Source of the DNA: Diabrotica undecimpunctata
Lineage: Eukaryota > Arthropoda > Insecta > Coleoptera > Chrysomelidae
Length of the DNA stretch: 64,000 nt
Direction of reading: 5' to 3'
Assembly (NCBI RefSeq): GCF_040954645.1
Contig: NC_092804.1
Location: 40,949,753-41,013,752 of the forward strand
Below the pieces are notes generated by a model. It was given only the letters and a program-made list of their open reading frames with translations. It was not told where the DNA came from and ran no database searches. This document shows, piece after piece, positions 53,448-63,074 of the stretch. How positions within the stretch are numbered: the first letter of the stretch is position 1; each line of letters opens with the position of its first letter. The position numbers and the translations under genes were made by a program.

Positions 53448-56400
53448 GGGTAAGCGATACAGTTGTTGGCCTCCATACAGTAATTGGCCGTTTCACATTT
53501 AATATGTATTATTAAGAATTTCCACTATACCGCACATCTGGCAACCCCTATTTCAACTTCGGCAATTTTCCTTGCAACCGTCGCCGAAAGAACAGTTCTC
53601 TGTTTATTGAGGTGTTCTATGTCGAAGGCTGTTGTGTATCAGTGAAATTTGTGCAATTTTTAGTGAATCAGGTAAGCGAGGAACATTTAATATCATCATT
53701 TTAACGTAATATGTAAGGCAGTACACTTGAAACAATTGTTAATTTTAAGAAACAATATAATAAACTATTAGAGGAGCTCGTATTATTATGTAAAATTTGG
53801 CGCGAATTATTTATTTATGGGGCCAATAACTAATACGTAATAAGAACATAAAATGCAGTAATTGGCCACCCGGTCAACAACTGTATTTTTACTTTTCAGT
53901 TTAACAGTACGTGCGGATAATAATTAAACATTAAATGCACATTTTAAAAAGTTTTTTTTGCAATATTTTTGTTCAGAAATTTATTTAAACAGTAGTTGGC
54001 CGGGACCAATAACTGTAATAAAACAGGGGCCAATCACTATATATGCTCTGTTTTCTATTAGCTACCTATTCACATTTACAAAATCAATGTTTTGAACAAA
54101 TATATTTTTTCAATCAACGCTTTAAGTTCGTGTATACAGACGTTTACTAAATGTTTTATTTTCGTTTCAGAATGCCTAAAACGTCTGAAAACGAGAATTA
54201 TGTTAAAAAATATACAGAACAAAGTTTATAAAAAGCGATCGAAGCTGTAAGAAAAGGATGGCCAAAAAGAAAGGCGTGCAGACGATATAAAGTACCAAGA
54301 GCCACTTTGCAGTTTCGACTAAGTGAAAAATTTGTGAAAAAATCACACGGTCGTCTTCCTGTCTTATCGTTTGAAGAAGAAAAACGATTAGTGGAGTGAA
54401 TACTCGATTGCCACCGCAAAGGATTTCCAAGAAGATCCGAAGATATCCAAGTATCAGTAAAACAGTTCCTAGATGAATCATCTCGTGAAAATCCTTTTGT
54501 AGACAACTACCCTGGAACTGGTTTGTATAAAGCATTTATGCGACGACATCCTGAAATATCTCTAAGAAAATCAGAAGCCGTAACAAATGCATCGTCTAAA
54601 GTCAGCGAAGCTGATATTAGGAACTGGTTTAAACACATTTATTCATACTTACAAGAAAAGATGTACACAGACATTTTAAATGATCCGCAAAGGATTTTTA
54701 ATGGCTACGAGACTAATTTTCAACTTTGCCCCAAAACAAAAAGGTATTGGCACCCAGGTGTGCCAAAAACGTGTACGAGGTGGACTGTGGAAAATCTAAA
54801 ACTAACCTTACGGTTCTATTTACATTTAATGCTTCTGGATTAACTACTCCACCGCTAGTCATATATCCGTACAAGCGACTCCCAAGTGAAATAGCAGACT
54901 CTATTCCAGAAGGATTTACTATTACCTGCAGTGATTCAGGCTGGATGAAGACTGAAATCTTTTTTGGATACATAGCTAATTGTTTTTACCCTTTTGTCAA
55001 GAAACAAAATATAAAATTTCCAATTATTTTATACGTTGATGGGCATAAAACCCATTTGGATAAAAAATTAAGCGATCTTTGTGCAAAACTTAAAATAATT
55101 CTAATTGCACTTTATCCAAATGCTACTCGTGTTCTTCAACCAGCTGATGTGTCAACATTTAAGCCCCTAAAAGATGGTTGGAGAAAAGGAGTCATAGCCT
55201 GGCGTAGAACTCATCCCGACGCAGATCTAACCAAAAAGGAATTTGCGCCTTTGCTCAAGTCTGTTCTGGATAAAACAATAAAGCCTGAGATAATTGTTAA
55301 TGGTTTCAGAGCTTGTGGACTTTACCCCTGGGATCCTAATTTAATTGACTTTTCAAAGTGTTTAGGAAAAAATAAGGTTGAGGAAAATATCAACAGTAAA
55401 ACTGATGAAATAAACAGTATAGGAACTTTTGACAGGAAGAAGTTTGAAGAAATAGTGGGCAAACAAATAATAGATTCATTTAAATTGGGACCTATTTTGG
55501 ATCCGGATAGTGATCGTTTTATTATTTACAAACTGTGGAAACAATTTAATTTAGAAGTTTCTCGGACACATCCTCCTGAAAACAATGACGATGTTTCATA
55601 TGATGAGATGTGGAGTATACGGGATAATGCTGTGATTGCTAATAACAGTCAACTTATGCCAAATTCCGACAAAATATTAATAGAAGTGATAGAGCAACAA
55701 GAAATTCCACAAGACGATAACATCATAGATATAATGAATATTCCTATTATATTTAAAAGTGATGAACTAGAAACCTCTAATACAGTACCTGAACCGGATG
55801 GTACAATTGCTAATTATTTACAATATTTTAATACACCAGAAAGGAAAGGTGTGAAACAGACCGATAGATCATCTTTTATACTTTCTTCAACAATGTGGAG
55901 AGAAACCCAGGACAACAAAGAAAAAGAAAAACAAAGAAAAATCGAGGAACAAAAAAACAAAAGACGAGAAAGAGAAAATAATAAACAGAAGAGAGAAGCC
56001 GAAAAACAAGAAAACAAAAGCCGAGAAAGAGAAAATAAGAAAAAGAAGAGAGAAGCTGAAAAACTTGATAAAGAAAATCAAAAGTTTAAAAAACAGAAAC
56101 AAAACAAAATACAAAAAAATAAAAGAAAGATGAAAAATGATCTAAATGAAAGCAGTAAAGTTCACATTTTATCAGATATTAAAATTAACAAAGATCTGTG
56201 TTCTGAACTAAGTAAAATTGACAAAATAAAAAGAATCTTGTCTTTTGATTCTGTGGAATCTAGCATATCCAAAATTGCGACTCCAAATGTAAATTTATTA
56301 TCTTATCAGTCTTTTGACAACGAGCCTTTAAATAGTGGTTTGTGTTTTTCATGTGTACTTAATATAAATTTGACATTACTTGGTATCAAATGTAATTCTT

Positions 56401-57048
56401 GTACTAGGTCTTATCACCTTAAATGTATCGAGAAACATGCGTTGCACAAATCAAACGTTAATATTTTTACATGCAAAACTTGTTTAAATAATGCTAAAGA
56501 TATAAAAAAATTTACCTTTTTAATTTAAGTCATTAACAGGATACTCTGAAACTTTAAGCTTACCGCACGTAGATAGGTAGGTATAACAGTATACCTACTT
56601 CATCTTCGATTTAAAAAACTAGGGTTAAAAAAAAAGAAAGTTAGGGTTTAATTCATTTTAGTTAGGTGTGTAAAATTTTTTAAGAATTTCATTTATTCTG
56701 TTTAGCTTTGGTATCGATAATATTATAATAAAACTTCAATAATTAGACATTTTGTTTAGATTTTCTTCAACTTAACAATTATATCGATAGGGCCAATAAC
56801 TATAATATTTGGTGGCCAATAACTATATTTATGGGGCCAATAACTGTCAAACATGCATTACTTTATAAAAGATGTTTTTTCTATTTTATAAATGAAAATC
56901 AAAAATAAGCGACATGAGATGTAGAAACTATATAAACTTGTCTAGAGTTTGATCTAATATTTTTGTTGCTAAACAATAAAATTATACTTTTTATAGCTTC
57001 TTTAAGAGAAAGAATGCCTTAAGAGGCCAAAAACTATATCGCTTACCC
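53448..57048 (+). mobile_element. Pogo/Tigger-type DNA transposon 2, complete
   Basis: Ends GGGTAAGCGATACAGTTGTT and GCCAAAAACTATATCGCTTA followed by CCC are imperfect inverted repeats flanked by TA (53,446-53,447 and 57,049-57,050). About ten copies of GGCCAATAACT-like motifs occupy the two subterminal regions (near 53,464; 53,480; 53,820; 53,857; 53,994; 54,005; 54,028; 56,790; 56,812; 56,834; 57,023). It is related to but distinct from the element at 37.3 kb. Confidence 0.9.
54172..56528 (+). pseudogene. Pogo-type transposase 2 with PHD-like C-terminus
   Basis: The ATG at 54,172 (MPKTSENENYVKKYTEQSL) follows TTTCGTTTCAG. Stops lie at about 54,229 and 54,398 and a frameshift near 54,740. 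A 600-residue open frame follows to 56,528. The first catalytic Asp is changed (NGYET instead of NGDET, about 54,700); the other two are present in LYVDGHKTH and QPADVSTFKP, 35 residues apart. A long Lys/Glu-rich coiled-coil-like segment (55,910-56,150) precedes a C-terminal zinc finger with CFSC, CNSC, YHLKC and CKTC, resembling a PHD finger. No active transposase can be made. Confidence 0.9.
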
Positions 57049-57115
57049 TACATCCAGTAATGCAGTAATGCTACATTTGCTAAAAAACTAAATGCTGACA
57101 TTTATGAATTATACT

Positions 57116-57205
57116 GTTACGAATAGTTGCAGTTACGAACCATCGATGTTACGAATTCACGGCGTTACGATTGTCCGTTACCATATGTGGGGTTACGAAC
57201 TGTCG
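57116..57205. repeat. GTTACGAA array, period 16 bp (copy 1)
   Basis: GTTACGAA or close variants start at 57,116, 57,132, 57,148, 57,164, 57,177 and 57,192, so the first four units are spaced exactly 16 bases with unrelated 8-base spacers. The reverse complement corresponds to sequence at about 62,490-62,600. No coding potential. Confidence 0.7.
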
Positions 57206-57599
57206 CAATAATATTTGTCATGAAACCATCTTACTTACAAAAATAATTAGTAAATGATGGAATGTGAGTTGTAGCATAGAGCAAATTAAGGTAAACCTAT
57301 AAGTTATTGACACAGTTAAAGCGAATACATTTGTTTAGGTGGTACTTTGTAATGTTGTTAATAACATTGAATATTTATATAATTAAAACGCAGATTTTTT
57401 CACAAAAATCACAGCTTTATTTTATTTGGGACACAAAACTATTTTTTTGACAAATTGACATATTTATTAATTTTGAAAAAATCTATATTTTCACTACTTA
57501 TAAAAATTAAATTGTTTATTAAAAAGAAAATAAATTTAAATTAAAAAATATTTTAGTAGGTATAGTATATTATATAATAGTTTTAAGAGGCTTCAAATA
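57206..57599. other. AT-rich stretch without genes
   Basis: Nothing recognisable between the array and the 3-prime end of the LINE on the minus strand. Confidence 0.4.
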
Positions 57600-57617
57600 T
57601 ATCTGGGTATCTTCTTC

Positions 57618-59350
57618 TCATTGCGCCGTCTCTTTTCGAAGGTTGGCGATCCAAATGGCAATTTTAGTTTTGGAAACTGCTGCGCGAAAGATCTCTGCGG
57701 ATGAGCGGTCGAACCATCTCCTCAGGTCTTTCAGAAACGAGTTCTGGCGTCTTCCTACTGATCTTTTGCCCTGTACTTTTCCTTCCAGTATAACTTGAAG
57801 TAATTCATATCTTTCGCCTCTCAGCACATGACCCAAGTATTGCATTTTCCTCTCTTTGATTATTCTTAGTAATTCTTTTTGTTTACACATGCGACGAAGT
57901 ACCTCAACATTAGTAACTCTTTGTACCCATGGAATTCTCAACATTCGTTTGTATATATACATCTCAAAGGCATCTATTCTTTTTTCTATTTCAGAGTCCA
58001 TTGTCCAACTTTCACAGCCATACAGTAAGACAGAAAAAACGTAACATCTGGTCATTCGGATTCTAAGCTGTAGACTAAGGTCTGATCTTGTAAAAAATGT
58101 TTTAATGCTCATGAATGTTTTCATTCCTTGTTCGATTCATGATAGGATTTCTTTTTTTGGATTACACTGACTATTGATATTTGTTCCCAAATATTTTATG
58201 GAATTTACCTGTTCTATTATTTGACCCTTGGCATACACGTGTACGTTTATTGGTGTCTTTGAAAATACTAAAGTTTTAGTTTTGGAAACGTTTAGATGTA
58301 AACCGAACATTTCGCTGTGGTGAACTACCGCATTTATTATATTTTGTAGTTCTTGTGCGTTGCTTGCTATTAAGACGGTATCATCAGCATATCTGATGTT
58401 GTCTATGCTGATTCCGTTAATCTTAATTCCGCCTTGGACCTCGTCTAATGCTTCTCTGAATATAAACTCCGAATACAAATTAAAGAGTAGCGGTGATAAG
58501 ACGCAACCCTGTCTCATTCCTCGTCGGATTTGTATGTCTTCGGATGTTGTGTGCTCTATTTCAATTGTTGCCGTTTGGTGCCAGTATAGTTCTGAGATAA
58601 GTCGCTAGTCTTGTTCGTCAACTCCAGTTGTTCTCAGAATTGCGATCATCTTTTGATGGTTAACGCAGTCAAATGCTTTTCGGTAGTCAATAAAACATGC
58701 ATATACATCTACATTCATGTCTCTGCATCGTTGCGTTAACACATTTAAAGCAAAAAGAGCCTCTCGTGTTCCCAATCCGTTTCGAAATCCGAATTGAGTG
58801 TCACTCATCTGGAACTCGCACTTCTTGTAAATTCGTGTATGGATAATTCTGAGAAAAGTTTTAAGGACATGAGACATCAAGCTTAATATTCGATAATCAT
58901 CGCATTGTGAGGAATTCGATTTTTTTGGTAATGCTACGAATGTTGATTTTAGCCAGTCTGTTGGTATTTTACCTGTGTCATATATCTTATTAAATACTGC
59001 TGCTAGTTTAAGTATTTCGACATTGATATCGTCTGGACCGGTGGCTTTTCCACCTTTCTGAGATTTTACTGCATGAATCACTTCTTCTTTGGTTATTTCT
59101 GGACCTTTTTCATTTATTCGATTATCTGTGGATGGTGGAGAACAAGGTCTATCGTCGTCAAAAAGAGTTTGTATGTATTCTTTCCATCTCTCTAGTTTGT
59201 CTTCTGTACCCATAATTATTTCGTTATTATCATTTTTTAATATTGTTGCTTGTCTGTTTTTGTGTCTACCTGTCATTTCTTTTACTTTTTTATGAATATT
59301 AAATTTTTATGTTTTCGTCTTACGTCCATGAGGTCCATGATCTCTTGCGT
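57618..59350 (-). pseudogene. CFDP2-type LINE: linker, RT and C-terminus
   Basis: From the right: EMTGRHKNRQATILKNDNNE, KGGKATGPDDINVEILKLA (RT start, about 59,010-59,070), WLKSTFVALPKKSN, SDTQFGFRNGLGTREALFAL and YACFIDYRKAFDCVNHQKM (motif A, about 58,655-58,710). A stop follows near 58,606. Then come MRQGCVLSPLLFNLYSE, NIRYADDTVLIASN (catalytic pair, about 58,365-58,405), LHLNVSKTKTLVFSK, another break, LLYGCESWTMDSEIEKR, YKRMLRIPWVQR and SSAEIFRAAVSKTKIAIWIA. Only a few disablements, so it is younger than the copy at 25.6 kb. The endonuclease is missing. Confidence 0.85.
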
Positions 59351-59354
59351 TATC

Positions 59355-60130
59355 TTCTTCTCTTCTTCTACGGCACTACAGCCCAAAATGAGCCTTGGCC
59401 TCCTTTATTTTTTGCCTCCACCCTTGTCTGTGTGTGGCTGCTCTTCTCCATACACGGACTCCTAAAAATGCTTGTGCGTCGCTGCTTACTGTGTCTTCCC
59501 AGCGCTTTCTTGGCTTTCCAACTGGTCTCTTTCCCTGCATTCTGGCGTTCAGTGCTCGTTTTGGTAGCCTATCCTCTCCCATTCGTATCACATGTCCGGC
59601 CCATTGCAATCTTTGTATTCTAATGAAGTCTGACAGGGGTGTTTCCTTATACAGTTGATGGAGCTCGTTGTTATATCGAATTCTGAAGATTCCGTTTTCC
59701 CTCACAGGTCCTAGTATTCTCCTCAGTACTTTTCTTTCGAATGTGTCGAGTTTGTTTTTGGATGTTTCTTTCAGGACCCATGCTTCGCTGCCATAACATG
59801 CTATTGGCCGAATTAAAGTTTTATAGATTCTCATCTTTGTATTTCGGTGGGCACTTTTAGACCGAAATATATGGGAGAGGGCAAAATAAGCTTTGTTTGC
59901 CTGCGTTATCCTTTTTCGTATTTCTCCATCCTCTGCTCCATCAGCATATATTTCTACTCCCAGGTATGTAAACTTTCCAACCGTTTCAATGTCATCTTCA
60001 TGCATAATGTTTTGTGGGATTATATTTCTTCTCGTCTGTACCATTATTTTTGTTTTTTCTGTGTTAATTTCCAGACCTAGCCTTTTCGTTTGTGTTTTTA
60101 ACTCTGCGTATGCTTTCTGTGCTCCCTGTG
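59355..60130 (-). mobile_element. LINE fragment nested in the CFDP2-type LINE
   Basis: Flanked by the perfect 13-bp duplication CTCTTGCGTTATC at 59,342-59,354 and 60,131-60,143, which is host LINE coding sequence. The minus-strand frame is open across the insert to its stop at 59,376: LGLEINTEKTKIMVQTR, GKFTYLGVEIYADG, TLIRPIACYGSEAWVLKE, RIQRLQWAGHVIRMGEDRLP, KRPVGKPRKRWEDTV and IKEAKAHFGL. This is the RT thumb and C-terminal region only. Confidence 0.9.
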
Positions 60131-60334
60131 CTCTTGCGTTATCCATTCTTATTTTTTGTTGTGTTTTATGAACCCGATGTCTTCTTCTTGTATCTTTGTT
60201 ATTTTTGTTTTTATAGCAGTCCATGTTACTTCAATGTCTGTCTGTACCAAGTTTTCGATCGTTTTTATTTCTTCATCAAGCTTGATATCTGGGTATACAT
60301 CAGGCTTTCTACTTCTTCTTTTTTTTCTTTTTTA

Positions 60335-61335
60335 TATGTAGACATGACTGTCTGTTTTTCAATGTACCTACCTCCAGTAATTTGTCGCTCCATCGTTTTC
60401 GTGATCTTTCTACTGACCGTCTTCATAGTAGGAATCGTCTCTTGCCGTCTTTGCTACTCTATTTGTTGTCATTCGGCTCATATAATCGTTCCATTCTACT
60501 CTTCTATTTCTTATTTAGTTCTTGATGTGCTCCACCTTGCATCTACGTCGTATGTCTGTACTTCTAGCTCTTTCCCATAGTGCCTTACTATCAATTTTTT
60601 AAGTGTTTTCATATCTGCTGTTTCTATCATCCTTTTTGTCCTCTCTGTGTCAGGTTGTGTTTCTGCCGCGTATGTCATTATTGGTTTGATGACTGTTTTG
60701 TAAATCCCGCCTTTCATTTCTTTCCCGATATTTTTATTTCTACCTGTTGTTTCGTTCAGGCAGCCTGCGGCTCTGTTTGCTATATTTAGTTAATTTTCCA
60801 CTTTAGTTTCGAGCTTTCGGTAGCTAAATAATGTGATGGCTAGATATTTAAACTACATCACTTGTTCTTTCATCTGACCTTTCAGCTCCAATTTACATCT
60901 TAGTAAATTTGCTGTTGTAACCATGCATTTTGTCTTTTTTGGTGAAATTAACTTGTTAAATTTATTGGTGCAGCATATGTTGTAAATCGTTTTCACTTTG
61001 AGAGGGTAGTATTGCGTCGTCGGCATAGCAGATTATTTTGTTAATTTTCTCTTATTTGATCTGGTAACTTTTTTGTTTCTTACTTTTTTTATTATTTAGA
61101 ATAAACAATAGAGGACTCAGGGAATCTCCCTGTCTTAACCCATTGCCAGCTTCAATAGTGTAGATGAGTTCTTCTTTCACTTTTACTTTTATTGTGTTCT
61201 TTTGGTAAATATTTCTGATAGTTTTTATTATTCCTAGAGTTATCTCTCTTTGCATACAATAAGTGGATAACGTTCTTTAATTTGACCCGGTCAAATGCCT
61301 TCTTAAGGTTAAGGAAACATAGATATGTGGTTTGT
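60335..61335 (-). pseudogene. Non-LTR LINE fragment of the 16.2-kb family
   Basis: The minus strand reads FLNLKKAFDRVKLKNVIHLL (motif A, about 61,270-61,330), IIKTIRNIYQKNTIKVKVKE, AGNGLRQGDSLSPLLFILN, and a broken catalytic region near 61,020. GIYKTVIKPIMTYAAETQPD (about 60,650-60,715) and DMKTLKKLIVRHYGKELEVQ follow. C-terminal scraps SRMTTNRVAKTARDD-like lie near 60,430-60,480, and the (AAG)n tail near 60,310-60,330 joins the start of the CFDP2-type LINE. Many stops. Confidence 0.75.
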
Positions 61336-61918
61336 TGTATTTTACATCAGGCTTTGAAAAACTATATTTTAGCCTAAAATAGCCTTTATCTTCTAAAGGT
61401 TCAATTTTAGGAGTCTGTAATTTACCGATTAAATCTAAAAATTTTATAGTTGAAAACGTAAGTTTTCCTTTTCCCCACAAAAACCTAACAAGTAGATAGT
61501 CAGGTTCTGAAACTGTTTGCTTGTGACACGATTAAGTTAAAAATTGTTTTTATGGGATTACGTCACAATTTATTGTAATGAAAGTTACATGTTTAACTGA
61601 AATTGTGACGTTTCATTTTCCACTCCGGAAATCGTTTCCAAAAAATAAGATTCTGTTAAAAAGGGTGTACAGCCGCCAAAGTTGTTGTGTAGGTTAGGTC
61701 TTTTCAAAATTAAAAGTTGGCTAAATTTAGGTTAACGATGTTGAAGGCAACAGCCATGATTTGGCTGAAAAGCTGTGAGATTGGATAGTTTGCCCTCTAT
61801 GGAACTTCATTTAGTAGAACTCTTTTGAACGTCTTGAACAAGTAATACAAAATAGAGGCAAATCTAAAATTCTTTGTATACGCCAAATCTTTCCATGATT
61901 TTAAGAGAGTCAGTTCAT
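61336..61918. other. No gene; one Penelope-like end
   Basis: About 61,555-61,650 contains TTGTGACGTTTCATTTTCCA followed by CTCCGGAAATCG, a diverged version of the Penelope-like terminal motif at 31.74 kb. Nothing else is recognised. Confidence 0.45.
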
Positions 61919-62208
61919 GAGTCAAAAATTGCATCGGTTATTTTCATATTATCCTTTGATCATCATATGCAAATAAAGTTTTAAACGACATATTTTCAAA
62001 AAAAATACTGATAAATTTTAATTCACTTTTGTAGTTACATAGTTTTGAAAGTAATGATGATATTACATTAGATCAGGATAATAATCATTATGACATCCCA
62101 CATAACCCTTTTGTTTTATGAATTTAATTTAATTGGTAATTACTTAAGATAAATAAATCGATGGAAACAATGGTTTTTTATTTCTAAATGTTCAATTTAA
62201 TATTTCAT

Positions 62209-62216
62209 TATAAAAG
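62209..62216 (+). promoter_or_regulatory. TATA box of exon 1 copy d
   Basis: TATAAAAG lies 94 bases upstream of the ATG at 62,310, aligned with the TATATAAAAG of copy c. Confidence 0.55.
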
Positions 62217-62309
62217 TAACACAGTAGTTTATTGTAGTATATTATAGCAAACAGTAAAATGACTGTTTATTTTGTTAATATAGATATCATTCGTTGTAAT
62301 ATATTAATA

Positions 62310-62364
62310 ATGAAAGTGATTGAGATTATATTTTTGTGTTCAGTTATTGTAGTGGCTTATGCAG
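62310..62364 (+). CDS. First exon encoding a signal peptide (copy d)
   Basis: Encodes MKVIEIIFLCSVIVVAYA, differing from copy c at four of 18 residues, all within the hydrophobic core, and ends with the same phase 1 donor (GCAG before GTACATT). Conservation of start, length, cleavage context and donor in both copies suggests selection as a secreted-peptide exon. The mature peptide is not in the window. Confidence 0.6.
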
Positions 62365-62479
62365 GTACATTATTTAATAAACTATTTATTAATTATATCT
62401 TTTAACGTTGGTCATACGATTTTTTATTTCCTCATTTTTTAACCGGATACCTAATTTCATGACATAGAGTAACGTGATA

Positions 62480-62607
62480 ATTGCACAATGGTAACAGATA
62501 ATTCGTAACGCCGTCAATAATTGGTAACGACATTTCGTAAAATAGACAGTTCGTAACTACAACTATTCGGAAAGGTATAATAGGTATAATTCGTAATGTT
62601 AAAATTT
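62480..62607. repeat. TTCGTAAC-rich insert (copy 2 of the array)
   Basis: GTAAC-type cores start at 62,491, 62,505, 62,524, 62,537 and 62,553, spaced 13-19 bases, and TTCGTAATG ends the insert. It is the inverted relative of 57,116-57,205 (shared TCGTAACGCCGT and CAGTTCGTAAC). The copy c duplication lacks it, so it behaves as a discrete insert of about 125 bp. Confidence 0.6.
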
Positions 62608-63074
62608 AATTATTTTATTTATATTGTTAACGATTGCCAGATTAGCATTTTTAAGAATGAAGCCACTCCTAATGCGAAGAAATCTTAATTGGAAAATCAG
62701 ACTATACTCCAAATTCAATAGGATTGTCAGGGCAGACATTTTGTAGTTCGTAAACACTTGATAGTAAGCGGCTATATATTTATTTATTTATTAGCACACA
62801 AATTTACTTCTCGAATTTTCATTTTTGGCGGTTACATCTTATATAAGTCCGAACTGGATAAAGTATACTCGCTTTGTTGCGAAATTTATTATTTAGTACC
62901 GCGTGCAGCTTATCAGTGTCGTTAAGGTGTACCTGAATGTCAAGAAAGGGACAGACGGACATTGTTGTCTTTTTCGAAAATAATATTCTTATTGCACTAC
63001 GGCAACATTGCTAAAACTCGACGGCAAATAGTGAAAATAAATATTAAAATCAGGTAGTCAGAATTATTACATGA

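Larger units (their letters stand above)
57600..60310 (-). mobile_element. CFDP2-type LINE, split by a second LINE
   Basis: The minus-strand element reads from about 60,310 to its 3-prime end near 57,610 (GAAGAAG tail). It is interrupted at 59,355-60,130. Its upstream coding part (WITQEIMDLMDV-type segment) abuts both sides of the insertion. Confidence 0.8.
61919..62700 (+). repeat. Dispersed duplication carrying a first exon, copy d
   Basis: Colinear with 47,851-49,700. It lacks the LINE present in copy c, and has the GTAAC-rich insert (62,480-62,607) that copy c lacks. Confidence 0.85.

Noticed and set aside
57116..57205. A CRISPR-like array
   Set aside because: The repeat core is only 8 bases, spacers are 8 bases, and the surroundings are eukaryotic transposons without cas genes.
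60092..60580. A 162-residue Phe/Cys-rich membrane-like open frame on the plus strand
   Set aside because: It is antisense to the nested LINE fragments; similar Phe/Ser/Leu-rich frames lie opposite every LINE here.
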